A DNA stretch of 64,000 bases. Source: Physcomitrium patens. Taxonomy: Eukaryota > Streptophyta > Bryopsida > Funariales > Funariaceae. This document shows positions 48,214 through 59,663 of the stretch, in pieces (position 1 is the first letter of the stretch; each line of letters starts with the position of its first letter). Where the stretch lies: contig NC_037265.1 in the NCBI RefSeq assembly GCF_000002425.4, forward strand, positions 5,458,323 through 5,522,322, written 5' to 3'. The notes below the pieces were generated by a model. That model made no database searches. It was not told the DNA's origin and saw only the letters and a list, made by a program, of their open reading frames with translations. A program made the position numbers and the translations under genes.

Positions 48214-48300
48214 ATGTTGTAGTAGATTACAATGGATTGCAACTTTAACAAGCAAGTATCTTTGATATCTTATAATCTTTAATAATTATTATATAGACAG

Positions 48301-48500
48301 GAGTCAATTCTACTAAACACTATATATATAAAACTAATTCTATTTGTAGACTTAGATGATCATGGCATTTGAATTTAATGTCTATATAATCAAGTAGAAT
48401 CTTTAAGAAGGCCATGTCCATAGTCGTACAAAACTTATGTAATGCTCAATATTGTGATATTTTATTATATATTTATATTTTTAATGTATCATATTAACCT
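48301..48500. other. AT-rich spacer
   Basis: Nothing recognised; probably the decayed end of J. Confidence 0.4.
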
Positions 48501-51064
48501 CAAATTCTTTGTAAAAACTAGCTTAAGAATACATTAGGCATTTGACTTTAGAATGGTTTGATATTATCTTGAGATTGGATTTACAATCCAAAAAACAAAT
48601 GCACAAAATATTTAAAAATACCTTGATAATCTTGAACAATCTAAAAAATTTCATCACATTATATTCAATTTTAAATAAATATTTAGAGATTCTAAATATA
48701 ATCCTAATTAAATTTTATATAAATCAGAAGAAATCTTATAAAAATTATAATTTTTTAAAATATTTTTAAAAAAATATATATCATAAAAAATCTTAGTTAA
48801 ATCCTAAAAAAATATTATAAAAAAATTAAAATTTAATAATTATTATAGTAATTATTGATTTTTATTCAAATTGGTTATGCATCTCAATCTATCAATCAAC
48901 AATAAATACAAAAAAATTAAAGAAAATCTAACTAATAGATTTAAAGATATTGTTCCTAACTTGCTTGGCTATTGGACGTCTTTCTTTTCCAACCTCAATA
49001 TGAATCTTTTAGCTTCAATATCTTCTTCTTGAATCATTAACTTTTTAAAAAAATTTGTAAGAATATAAAATATTAAGTCAACTATGAATACACAAATTAT
49101 ATTTTCTAATCTAATAAAAAAAATTTCTTAAAATCTAAGAAATCCTCTGTGACCTTTAAAATTATGTTTTTAAGATCTTAACTCACTTAAACTTTAATAA
49201 AAATATAAATATTATTATATTAAGCTCAAAATTAAAATAAAAATTCAATACAATTACTTTTGCAAATCTAAAAAATTTTCTATATAGATATATTTTATGA
49301 TTTATAAAAATCATTAAAATATATATATTTTTTAATTCCACAAAAAATAGAATCGTCTAAAATAATCTTGACTTTGCAAAGCTCTCACAAAGTTAATATG
49401 CTTTCAAATTCCTAAAAACTAATGCTCTTAGAAATTTTATCAAGCATGCTTTCAATACTTGTACTTCAATCAACAAAAGAATCATCTATCTCCTAAAGGC
49501 ATGGGATTTTTTTGCCTTAGGATCTGATTTCAAGTTTGGTTTATAATTGACCTTCCTTCATATCATATTATGTGCCATCTTATCTAAGATTGCATTGGGC
49601 ACTTCACTATGGAAGATAACTTATATTTGCAACAAAAAAAGAACCTAAAAATCTTGAAATAAGTTTTAAAAAAACTTTTATTGAACTTTAATAATTCTAA
49701 TCAAATCTTAATCAATTCCTAAAGAATCTTCAAAAAAATCCTAAAAGAATCATTAAATAATTCCTAAACAAATTTAAAGAATGTTTTCTTTCGAATTATT
49801 TTTAATATTCTTTATAATTATTGATTATGACTAAAAAAAATAGGCCTTTAATTTCTTATTTGAAAACAAGCACAAAAAATTTAAAGAAGATCAAATTTAT
49901 TAAATAGGAGAAAAACTTCATAATCTGCTTGAAAATTGGTTAGTTTTTGTCTTCAACCTTAATGCCAATCTTTCAATACCGATATCTCTTATTTTTATAG
50001 TTTAATTGCCTCTAAAATGTTCATTCTTATTGAAAACCTATTTTTCTACTTATATGCCAAATTTCATCTCATTCTACGTAGTATATTATTACAAATCTTA
50101 AAAAAACTCACTAGCCTTCTAAAATATAATTTTGAAGATCCCAACCTACTTAAATTTCAATAACTTTTAATTTAATCATCTATCAAGTTCAATCTTATAA
50201 TCCACATTTAATACAACTATAATTACAAATCCATAAATTTTTACTTATAGATCTTCTACAAATCTTATAAAATGTTCAAAAATATAAACCCTTTTTATTG
50301 CACAAAAATCAGAGTAACTCCAAACAAATCTTGACTTTGCAAAGCTTTTCCAAAGTCACTACAAACTTAAATCATTCAAAATCAATGCTCAAAGAAGCCT
50401 TCTTAAGTTTGCCCTCAAACTATACAATTTTGAAGTACATATTTTCAATTTTTTTCTTTACAATCTAATTTTGACCATCGTTCACAATTAATCCTCTTTG
50501 AATATTAATTTATATCTTTTTAAAATAATTTTTACTAAAAAATATTCTTAATTCTTTATAAAAGATATCTTTATTATTTATTTTTCTAATGTACTTTATT
50601 TTGTCTTGTTTATGATTCTACAAAGTATGTAGAAGCCTTTTTTATAAAAAATATAATATTAATACTAAATATGTTTATTACCTCTTTATCTTTTATGCAT
50701 CCTTTTTAAAACTATAATTCATATTTTTTTTCTTTCATCTCATAGCCATGTTATAATATAATAATAAGTATCAATCTAAGATTTATCATAGTAATTTTTG
50801 TTGATTTCTACTCTTTATTTCTACTTAAAGATACATATGATACTTTTTTTTGCTAATCTATCTTACTTTCTTTTGTTTATGGCCTTATAAAATACGTAGA
50901 AGTTTTTTTTATAAAAGAAAATATTAACATTAAAAAAAATTGTAATATCATTAACTTTTATTTATGTTCCTAAGATAATTTACTACTATATTTTAAATTA
51001 ATTTTTTTTGTAATAAAATATTTTTTTCTTTTTTTATCTAATTGTGATTATATAGTACAACAAC
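48501..51064 (-). repeat. Three partial large LTR-like elements in the same orientation
   Basis: Reverse-orientation pieces lie one after another. About 48,500-49,570 matches the middle and distal part of copy 5 (TTGACTTTGCAAAGCTC, GGATCTGATTTCAAG). About 49,585-50,770 starts with CATTGGGCACTTC (cf. 34,935 in copy 5), repeats TTGACTTTGCAAAGC near 50,330, and ends CCATGTTATAATATAATA. About 50,780-51,064 is a third distal end (TTATGGCCTTATAAAATACG, TATAGTACAACAACA). All are very decayed and ends are approximate. Confidence 0.55.
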
Positions 51065-51715
51065 AAAGTGCATAATTCTTTATATCAAAGATATATTACC
51101 CAATGGTGTTTTATTGCTTGAAGGCAAGAATGGTTATAAACATTCGAAGCATTCAAATAGTTTTATTCATTGTTATCTTTCTATTAATTATTTTATATAT
51201 CTTGAATTGTCAGTTGTGTCAAATAGACTCCTTTGTTTTAAGTTTAGTGAGAAGAAATAGATTGCTATCATGCAAATATATAACCAATATCAACATGGAT
51301 GGCATATGGCAAGTTTGACACTACTTCTTTGACTCTTCTTTTAAGAGACTAGATTTTTCCTTATTATAGGAAGTCTTTTAGCCATATCATACTTATTAAT
51401 AAAAGTTGATAACTTCTTCTTTTATGTTTGGCACAAATTTTAGTAGTCTAATTACCTAATCATTAATTTGGATGTGCATAGTTTTTGCAACAATATCACT
51501 TTGGCATTCATCTCCAATTACAAATGTGTTGTAGTCATATTTGATTGGTCGAGCTCTTAATCAGCTAAGGTATGGAGAAGAAGGAGAGAAAAGAGAGTAC
51601 TTAAGAATGTGTTTGTTATGTATTCTTATTTGACTTTTGATTGCATACTTGATGATGGTTTCTAGCACTTGATCTGTTGTATATGATAATTTTTATTTAT
51701 TTATCATTTTATTAA
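51065..51715. other. No gene recognised
   Basis: About 650 bp. One 71-codon open frame at 51,103-51,318 has no family resemblance I can name. GTATGGAGAAGAAGGAG at about 51,570 belongs to a short purine-rich patch. Confidence 0.45.
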
Positions 51716-52395
51716 TTTACATAAAAGGTTTAAAAATAAAAGTATGGTTTCCATCAAAATTTAATAAATAATAATTTAAAATTATTAGAATTATAAATTA
51801 TTTAGAATTATTATAGTTTACAACTTAGAAGTCTTTTATTTTTTCAATTGTAAGATTATAATCTAAATTAAATATTGTTATGTTAATTAAATTAAAAATT
51901 ACTAATTAAAATTCAATGTCGATCTTAAAGTTGATTAATTTAAAGACCAAAAAAAGAAATGATAGATATTTCTTCTATCTAATATCTTAAACCACTCTTT
52001 TAGCTCAATGTTAAAGTGATAGTATTGAATGAAGTAGATTATGTCTTAAAATAAGGCATTGGGTATTGATATTGAAATTGATTGATGTACAAAGTATATT
52101 ACTAATAAAAGTATAAAAAAAATTATTGTTCTAATAATGATTAGATTTATTATACTATCATAGACTTTAAAATTTGTTGTAGTACTTGCAATTATTGTAA
52201 TACTTTAGATTTTTTGATTTGGTGTAAGGCTTGGAATAATAATACTAGATTTTTAATTAAAAATCTAAAGATTATAATAATATATTATCTTTGAACTATT
52301 ATAAGAAAACTTAATGATTACATTTGATTCTTATAAGTATTAGAACTAAATAATGTCTTAAAATCAAGGACATGTAGCAAATCTATTATAGATTC
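51716..52395 (+). repeat. Copia-type LTR-like segment
   Basis: Diverged relative of about 3,600-4,070: AGAATTATTATAGTTTA, CTTAGAAGTCTT, ACTATCATAGACTTTA, TTTGAACTATTATAAG, AAGTATTAGAACTAAATAA and GACATGTAGCAAATCTATT occur in the same order in both. A long AT-rich leader-like layout suits a copia LTR. No terminus or duplication is certain. It ends just before element H. Confidence 0.5.
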
Positions 52396-52432
52396 TTTTG
52401 TCTTTTTAGTAAATATAATGAAATACTAAAGG

Positions 52433-52974
52433 TGTCAAAGACACAAATTGGAAGAAGATACATAAACTGGTGGAATCTGCATCAAAAAGAAAATGACAAA
52501 ATAGAAGAAAATATGTATAATCAAGGAAGAACTAGAATGGCTATTGCCAAAGATTAGAAAACATAAGACTCTTGAAACTAGATTAAAAGCAAGAAAGAAG
52601 TTGATAAGAGTAAAGAAGGCCTCACTCTTGCCTCTATATATACTACTTAATTAAGAACTATGTAGCAACATATTATAGGACCTCTAATACGTATCCAACT
52701 TACAAGACACATGTCTAATTTATAAGGCAAGTTTCCTAGGTGCACCATATGTCCAACTTCTACTACAAATAGCCAACATATTAACACATGGCCTCTTTGT
52801 TGGCCAAGTTTTTAACCTACCAATGACCTATAGATATGTATAAAGGCAAAGTAGCGTTTATGAAGCTTCCAAGAAGCTTTTTAAAAGATATCATCATAAT
52901 TATCTACTTTGATTTATTTCTACCTATTCTTATTATTTAGATAAATATCAGGATAAATATATATATCCATGATA
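52433..52974 (-). repeat. Element H 3' LTR
   Basis: About 542 bp, TGTCAAAGAC to ATCCATGATA on the plus strand, of the diverged subfamily. The hairpin pair and TATATATA are recognisable around 52,595-52,645. Confidence 0.85.
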
Positions 52975-52984
52975 TTATCCTCCT

Positions 52985-53450
52985 TTTTAGGGACGAGTTC
53001 CATGAATAGTGGTGATTACATGTTGATAAAGTCCAAGATGTGCCAAACTATATTTATCACATACTCTGATCTTTATTTTCTTCAAAAATAGTTGATAGGT
53101 CCCTTCAACCATTGATAATGTCTTATATTAGGACAAGAAGACCACCTTGATATTTGATCATTATTGAAGCCTTCATAACTTCTTTCAAACAAAACATTAG
53201 TATTACCATTAAGAGTGGTTTCTACCTCCAAAAGTATTATTAAATACCAGAAGTTTCTTCCAAGGTCGTAGTATCAAATATATTGTATCTTGCCATCAAT
53301 TCATCGAAGAACATATCAATCTTGAGGATCTTCATCTTGATTTCATCATCTCAAAGGTTGTGATAGTCACAATGTCTCGTCTGGTAGCTTAACAAATGAT
53401 AGCTCTTGAGTTGAATCTATTAGTTGTTGGTTCTTTATCTCCTAAGTACT
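52985..53450 (-). pseudogene. Element H ORF3-like region
   Basis: Minus-strand homologue of ORF3 of element I, between the chromodomain side and the 3' LTR as in the other copies. The sequence corresponding to the WSSRPGMGHYRWL part lies at about 53,090-53,160. Confidence 0.68.
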
Positions 53451-53559
53451 AAAAAAATCCAAAAAAATAATGATACAAGATAGAATAAAATCTCTATTAG
53501 GCTTGCTTTGCTTTATAGTAAAGAATTTTTTGACTCTTCATCTTGATTTTGATAGATGT

Positions 53560-56500
53560 CATTGATAGAAAGCTTTAACTTTGGCTCATGTATTTACTAG
53601 ATTCCTGAATGGCTTCCATGTGCATTCATTAATTTCATATCCATGCTAATGTATGAGATATTCTAACTTATTTTGGTATCTCCTTGAATCTAAGACTTCT
53701 TCTACCTCAAATTTTTTATGATTGTCTACTTTTACAGGAGGTGGTGGCATTTGTATCCTTTCTTGTATATCCATTGTCATATATAGCTCAAGTAAAGATA
53801 CATAGAATACAAGATGAATTTTTATAGTCTGTAATAGGTATAATTAATAAGCAATTGGATTGATCTGTTCACAAATAAAAAATAGTCTAAGCCTATAATA
53901 ATCCAGCTTCTCACAAGAATAAATAGTTTTAATATTACAACAAAGTAACCATACCTTATTCCCTAAATGGAATTGAGGTTGTTTCTTACAATAGACATCT
54001 ACGTTGACTTTTTGTCATTCTTGAGCTTCTTTTAATTATGCCTTCATTATTGCTTGTAGCTCTAACAATCAATTTGGTACATCTTCTCTTGCAAAATTAT
54101 CAACTTTTGAAAAATCAAAAGTATCAAATTATGGATAATAATCGTAATTGGCAAAGAAAGGTGTTTGTTGAAGAGAAGAATATACTGAATTATTGTAAGC
54201 AAACTCTACCAATGGCAAAAGAATTATCTAAGTATCTTGTTGATAGTTGACGATACACCTCAAATACTATTTTAAAATTTGATTTACTTGTTTTGTTTGT
54301 CCATCAGTTTGAGGATGGAAAGCCAAAGATAGTTTTATATCCACCTTCAATATCTTGAAAAGAATTCTCTAAAATCTTGATAAAAATTATATTTTTTTAT
54401 CTGATGTAATATCTTTTGGTAATCCATGATAGCAATAGATGTTGTCAAGGAAGAGTTTAATTGTTCCCTTATCTATGATAGATTTTATACATGGTACAAA
54501 ATATACTATCTTGATGAAATAATCTACAATGACGAATATGGAAACATATGAACTTGAAATTGGAAGATCCATAATAAAATTCATAGAGACAAAAGACCAT
54601 AGTTGTTCTGGTATAACTAATAGTTGGAAGAATCCATAAAGCCGATGATGAGGAATTTTTGATCTTGAACAAATATCACTTGTTTTTATAAATTCTTTAA
54701 CAACCTTCTACATTTGAGGCTACCAAAAATCTCTAGATATAAGCTCTAAAGTCTTATTATATCCAAAATATCCTACTGCAAGGAAATTATGATGAGCTTC
54801 TAGAATACGTAATCATGCCTCTCTTTCTGGATTATATAAGTATCATTTGAAATAGAGTAGGTTCTCTTTAAACTCAAACTTGGAAGTATCTTGAGACTTA
54901 GATGAATTATTTTTAATATCATGAACAAGAAGGTCTAAGGACATACTTGCTTGAATCTGCTTAAAAAAAATCAAATCAATAGTCAATATTGATTTCATTA
55001 CTCGGAGATGAAATTATTGCGACTTTAATAAAATTATCTTTTATTGATCAAAAGTTACTTTTCATTTTTTTGGTATAAGATAAGAATGTCTAAAAAGTCC
55101 ATTAGACAAATCTTATTATTTTTTTAGCCAATAAAAGATATTGAATTTGAATCTTGACAAAGACATACTTCAATAAACCAGACGACAATTCAAAACATGT
55201 GCTGACATAAGATACTTGAGGTTCTTGCCATTTATACATATGGTGACTAGACTTAAAGCACCATCTAAATAATGATGCTATTCTTGAAAAGAATCTACAA
55301 TTGTAAGAAGTTCCTTGTCATGGATCTCATAATTAATCTTTGTTACTGAAAACTTTTTTGAATGAAAAGCTACTAGATGAAGTTTATCATCTGCTTCTAT
55401 TTGTGACAAGACTACATTTAAAGCAAAGTCACATGCATATGTCTCCATAAAAATTGTTTTGGAGAAGTTGACATGATGCAAGATTGGTACAAAAGTAAAA
55501 GCTTTCTTCAAAACTTCAAATGATGCTTCTACTTCTTTATTCTACTCAAACTTGTCTTTACAAGTTAAGCATGTAAGTGACAATGCAACTTAAGAAAAAT
55601 TCTTGATAAAGATCTGATAGTAATTGACAAATTTCAAAAAGCATTGTAAATCTCTTATTATTTTTGAAATCTTTAAGTTTATGATTGTGTGAATTTTTTT
55701 AAGATCCATTATTAGATCATTGTTTGAAATGATGTATCCTAAGAAGTCAACTTGTATAGTGTGGAATATATACTTTTCTAACTTGGCATACAATCCCACA
55801 TCTCTAAGTTTTTGTAATACACGACAAACATCAGCTTCATATTCTTCTACATGTTTAGAGTAGATTAAAATGTCATCTAAGTGACAGACAACAAAATCAT
55901 CTAGAAATTCACAAAAAACATCATTCATAAGATATTCAAAAGCACTTGGTGCATTTGTGAGTCCAAAAAGCATGACATTCTATTGAAAGTATCCATACTT
56001 TATTTGAAATATAGTCTTTTATTCATCTCTTTTTTTAATGCAGACCAGATTATACTCTCTTCATAGATTTATTTTGTATAGATCTTGATTTAATTGATCA
56101 AAAAGTCTAGATATCAAAGATAGGAGATATACATTTTTGATAGTAATCTTATTGACTCCTCGATAATCCACACACATTTATAATAATCCATCTTTTTTCT
56201 TCACAAATAAGATAGGAGCTCATGTAGGAGATTTTGAATAGTGTATGAAATTCTTAGCCAAGTTCTTATCAATGTACTTCTTGAATTCAACCAACTTATT
56301 TTGAGATAAATTATAGATTGGACCAAATGGTGGCTCAATTCTTTCTTTAAGATCAATTGAGCAATTACATGGACGATGCTCTAGGAAAATATCTACATTC
56401 TTCTTCTCAAAAATATCTTAAAAATCTTGATATTGACTTAGAATTTTATTTGAAATCTTTCCATCATTTAAAATGGGTGTAGCATAAATAAGAAAAAACG

Positions 56501-56900
56501 ATTCTTCTTTTGAAACATGTAAAAAAGCTTTTGCACCTATAATTATATTTTTCTAGCTACAATAAATCTAAAATGATTGGATTAGAAGGAGATCTAATAA
56601 TATTAAAAAATTATGCGACTATTGTGACCATTTATTACTACACCTATAGAAAGTGTTTTATGAGTAACATCTCTAAAAGATAACAGATGACCATTTATGA
56701 CATCTACATGTATAGATTTAGTTTTTCGTACTAACTATACATTATGACTTTTAACAAAATCTTCATCTAAAAAATAAGCTAAGGCTTCTGAATCTATTAA
56801 GGCAAAGTCTTTATAATTATTAGATTTTAAATGCACATCTATTATAAAACAAAGAAAGGATTTTGAAGAAAGAATAGGACCTTCATTAGAAATTTTACAA
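53560..56900 (-). pseudogene. Element H pol region
   Basis: Minus-strand pol fossil with protease-like sequence about 56,900-56,430, reverse transcriptase about 56,260-55,600 ([38 protein letters not shown]), RNase H about 55,510-55,140 (FMETYACDFALNVVLSQ), integrase about 54,850-54,000 ([30 protein letters not shown]) and the chromodomain side about 53,740-53,570. The order matches GY1 and I. Several breaks. Confidence 0.88.
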
Positions 56901-56914
56901 GATTCTAACTGCAC

Positions 56915-57889
56915 CGTTCCTATTGTAGCTGAACAAATTCGTTTTCCAACATATTTTCATCTTTTACAGCAGTACTCCTCATTTTGTAGTTGCATTGTTT
57001 CTTTGGACAATATTGAGTAGTGTGTTTAGCTTCTCTATAATATAAACATAGTCCTTTTTGACAACAATGAGTCTTTTTTTGTTTGGTAAGAGGGTTAAAA
57101 CGTACTGCATCAATTTGCATGTCTTTTACTTCCAAATATTTAGATTGAGAAGTCGTTGGTGTTGTCATTGAATTATAATAACGTTGAGGATTTCTTGTAT
57201 AATTCTCACATCAAAACTCAAAAAGTCGATTATCACATTTTACAAAAAATCAATTGCTTAATTCAATTGTAGAAATCAAGTAAATTGAGCATCAATTTCT
57301 TTACTTCATATTGTAATCTATAGAAAAATTGGTTGATGAATGCTACATCATTCCATTTGATATTTTTTGCTAGTTATCAAAATTTTGAAGCATATAATGT
57401 CACTAATAGATTGTCTTATTACAAGATACAAATCTTATTGGTTGTAATATAGATTGCAACATATTCTTCGTACATTGGTCAAAACTTTACTAAGAATACT
57501 TCCAAATTATCCAATATTAGAACACGTTGTTCAAAAAATGATGAAAACCATGATAAAGCAAAATTTGAAAGTAGTATTTCAATAAACCTGACTTATGATC
57601 CTTGAATTGGATAACTTTGAGGTTGTAGTTCAATCACTAGTTGTACTTGATCGATGAATCCTCAGAACTTAGATCTTGTACCATCAAACTTTTTAGGCAA
57701 TCCAATTTTTGGTTCCTTAAAACTTGAATGATATTCTATTGTAGGAACAGTAGTATTGCTTAGTGTAGATGTTGAAGCAATTCCAATCATCTCTATATTT
57801 TGATTGCTTGATAATCTTGTTGCTCCTTGTGGTGGTAGACCTAATTAATGTATTGCAAACATTAACTCTCTCATTTGTTCTTGCATTTG
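56915..57889 (-). pseudogene. Element H gag region, interrupted by element I
   Basis: Minus-strand gag fossil with a zinc-knuckle region (LCLYYREAKHTTQYCPKKQ) near 57,000-57,060 and capsid-like parts to 57,889. Element I entered within the stretch that in GY1 encodes MAQMQEQ near the gag start. Confidence 0.85.
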
Positions 57890-58206
57890 TGTCACGGCCA
57901 TAATCATGTAAGCTAATAATTACATATAGAAATAGGTAGAAGTAAGTAAAAGTAGATAAAAGTAAGTTAATTGTATAATATTTAATATAGAAGCTTCCTA
58001 GAAACTTCTTAGACGCTGCTTTGACTTCATAGGTGTCTTTAATTGACTTTTTGGATTAGAAACGTGGTCAACAAGTTGGCCATGTGCCACACATGTTGTT
58101 AGCTTGAAGGTCAAGCTAACTATGTGGCCCACACGTAGAAAAACTTACCTTGTAAGTCAAGGCATGTGTCTTACAAAGTCAACACATATTGGAGGTCCTA
58201 TAGAAC

Positions 58207-58241
58207 GTCGCCACGTAGTCCCTAGTTAGATAGTATATATA
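58207..58241 (+). promoter_or_regulatory. LTR promoter: ACGT-type box and TATA box
   Basis: TATATATA lies at 58,234-58,241. About 20 bp upstream is GCCACGTA, on the other strand TACGTGGC, which contains the ACGTGGC core of plant G-box/ABRE motifs. A second ACGT lies further upstream in CCCACACGTAG (about 58,130). Both are kept in the younger LTRs (4,399 and GY1) and altered in the older ones. Binding by bZIP factors is an inference from the motif only. Confidence 0.5.
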
Positions 58242-58243
58242 GA

Positions 58244-58273
58244 GACAAGAGTGAAGGCTTCTTCACTCTTGTC
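58244..58273 (+). promoter_or_regulatory. Perfect 13-bp hairpin just after the TATA box
   Basis: Arms GACAAGAGTGAAG (58,244-58,256) and CTTCACTCTTGTC (58,261-58,273) are exact complements with a 4-nt loop. Transcription starting 25-30 nt after the TATA box would begin within the 3' arm. The hairpin is found in all family LTRs, often still paired in old copies. Confidence 0.85.
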
Positions 58274-58443
58274 AACTCCTTTCTTGCTTCTAGTCCAGGT
58301 TCAAGAGTCTTTAGTTTCTTGTCTTGCGGCAATAGCCATTCCAGTTTCCTTTTAATATATCTATTTGTTTATATTTTGACTTATTATATCCAGATAGTCT
58401 TTTGGTGTATATTTTTCCTCATCGAGTCTTTGTCCTTGACAGA

Positions 58444-58454
58444 TTGACAAGAGT
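58444..58454 (+). other. Putative self-priming site of element I
   Basis: TTGACAAGAGT starts 2 nt after the LTR end, the usual place of a primer-binding site. It is perfectly complementary to ACTCTTGTCAA at 58,265-58,275, near the predicted transcript start. Tf1 and related elements are known to prime reverse transcription with the first 11 nt of their own mRNA instead of a tRNA, and this matches that layout. Confidence 0.72.
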
Positions 58455-58671
58455 ACACTTACAATATCAGAGCTTTGTTTTTTCTTGAGTAAGAGTGGAT
58501 TACCCCTTTCTCTTGACAAGACATAAGCGTATTAGAAGTTTGCGGATTACCCACTTCTAAACTGATATTGTTCTTAGTATCTTCTTTGTTAGCAAGTCTT
58601 TTTTTTCTTTTGTCTTGAGCAATATCAAACAAATTTTTCTTCTTAGTGTCATTATAGCAGAGCTTGTTGAA

Positions 58672-59658
58672 ATGAAGAGTGCAATGGCACAAATGCAAGA
58701 GCAAATGAGGGAGTTAATGCTTGCGATGCATCAACTCAATTCACCAACACAGGAAAGAACAAGAATAGCAGAAAGTGGAGATATAGAGATGATCGGAGCT
58801 GCTTCAACATCTACAACAAATCACGTTCCTTCTCCAATTGTACAACACCCTATAAGCACTAGAGAACCAAGAATTGCCTTACCTGAGAAATTTGATGGTA
58901 CGAGATCAAAGTTTCGAGGGTTCATCAATCAAGTACAATTGGCAATTGAACTTCAACCGCAAAGCTATCCAACTCCAGGATCACAAGTCAGGTTTATTGG
59001 CACTCTACTTTCTGGTTCTGCATTATCGTGGTTTTCGTCTTTTCTTGAACAACGAAATCCAATATTGGACAATTTGGAAGCTTTTTTGGCGAAGTTTCGA
59101 TCTATGTATGGTGAACACGATGCAACTCGTGTTGCAACAAATAAGATCCGAATTCTGCGACAAGAAAATCGCTCAGTAACAGTATATGCTTCATAATTTC
59201 GACAACTTGTAATTGACATCAAGGGGGATGATGCTGCACTCATCAGTCAATTTCTTTATGGATTGCAATACGAAGTAAAGAAATTGATGTTCAACTTACC
59301 TGATCCTCAAACTTTGAGTCAAGCAATCGATTTTGCGGTAAAATGTGATAATCGACTTTTTGAATTTCGATCTGAGAATCATTCACGGGAACCTCAACGT
59401 TATTACTCAATGGCAACATCAACATCTTTGCCAAACGTACATTCGGAAGTAGAAGACATGCAAATTGACGCGGTACGTTTTAAACCTCTAACTGAGCAAG
59501 AAAAGATTCGTCGTCGTCAAGAAGGATTATGTTTATATTGCGGAGAACCTAAGCACACTGCTCAACATTGTCCAAAGAAACAACGCAACTATAAAATGAG
59601 GGGTACGACGGTCAAAGAAGACAACATGTCGGAAAACGGATTCGTCCAGCTACAATAG
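58672..59658 (+). CDS. Element I gag region (capsid-like plus zinc knuckle)
   Basis: Gag of the chromovirus, fossil with an apparent break. The chosen start is the ATG of [11 protein letters not shown], because the same start is seen in GY1; an in-frame ATG at 58,615 is also possible. The N-terminal part is predicted helical ([16 protein letters not shown]). It is followed by the capsid-like region from [15 protein letters not shown] through [15 protein letters not shown] and [12 protein letters not shown], the retrotransposon gag type of Tf1/sushi and Tcn1 elements. Near 59,520-59,580 there is a Cys-x2-Cys-x4-His-x4-Cys zinc knuckle ([13 protein letters not shown]), a nucleic-acid-binding motif. 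Gag would form the virus-like particle. It is preceded by the self-priming site and followed closely by pol. Confidence 0.9.
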
Positions 59659-59663
59659 GGACC

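Larger units (their letters stand above)
43780..48300 (+). mobile_element. Ty3/gypsy pol remnant J, split by copy 6
   Basis: A very decayed plus-strand pol of a non-chromodomain gypsy lineage, with many breaks. Parts in order: RT start about 44,330-44,420 (GLIKLFNSKYF style); RT core about 44,720-44,790 (RCYINDLIIFISS); RT end about 44,840-45,060 (CKFFHEQLPYLDH.IFLG, ANYYFWFVKNFN); RNase H end about 45,390-45,540 (cf. LTRWTLLLxEYDFEIVH); integrase about 46,050-46,250 (VEYFIKWIELIVL, LATIAAFLL) and about 46,360-46,450 (KANGLIKRIIQ). The integrase match resumes after copy 6 at about 48,235-48,290 (NKQVSLISYNL). Old. Confidence 0.65.
57890..58441 (+). repeat. Element I 5' LTR
   Basis: 552 bp, TGTCACGGCC to GTCCTTGACA. 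Serves as promoter and 5' end of the element transcript. The TATA box is at 58,234-58,241. Confidence 0.96.

Noticed and set aside
58464-58473. ATATCAGAGC resembling the initiator-Met tRNA primer-binding site TGGTATCAGAGC
   Set aside because: It lies more than 20 nt from the LTR end and lacks the TGG that pairs with the tRNA CCA tail, while an 11-nt perfect self-complement lies 2 nt after the LTR. Its conservation in several copies is noted, so a tRNA role is not fully excluded.
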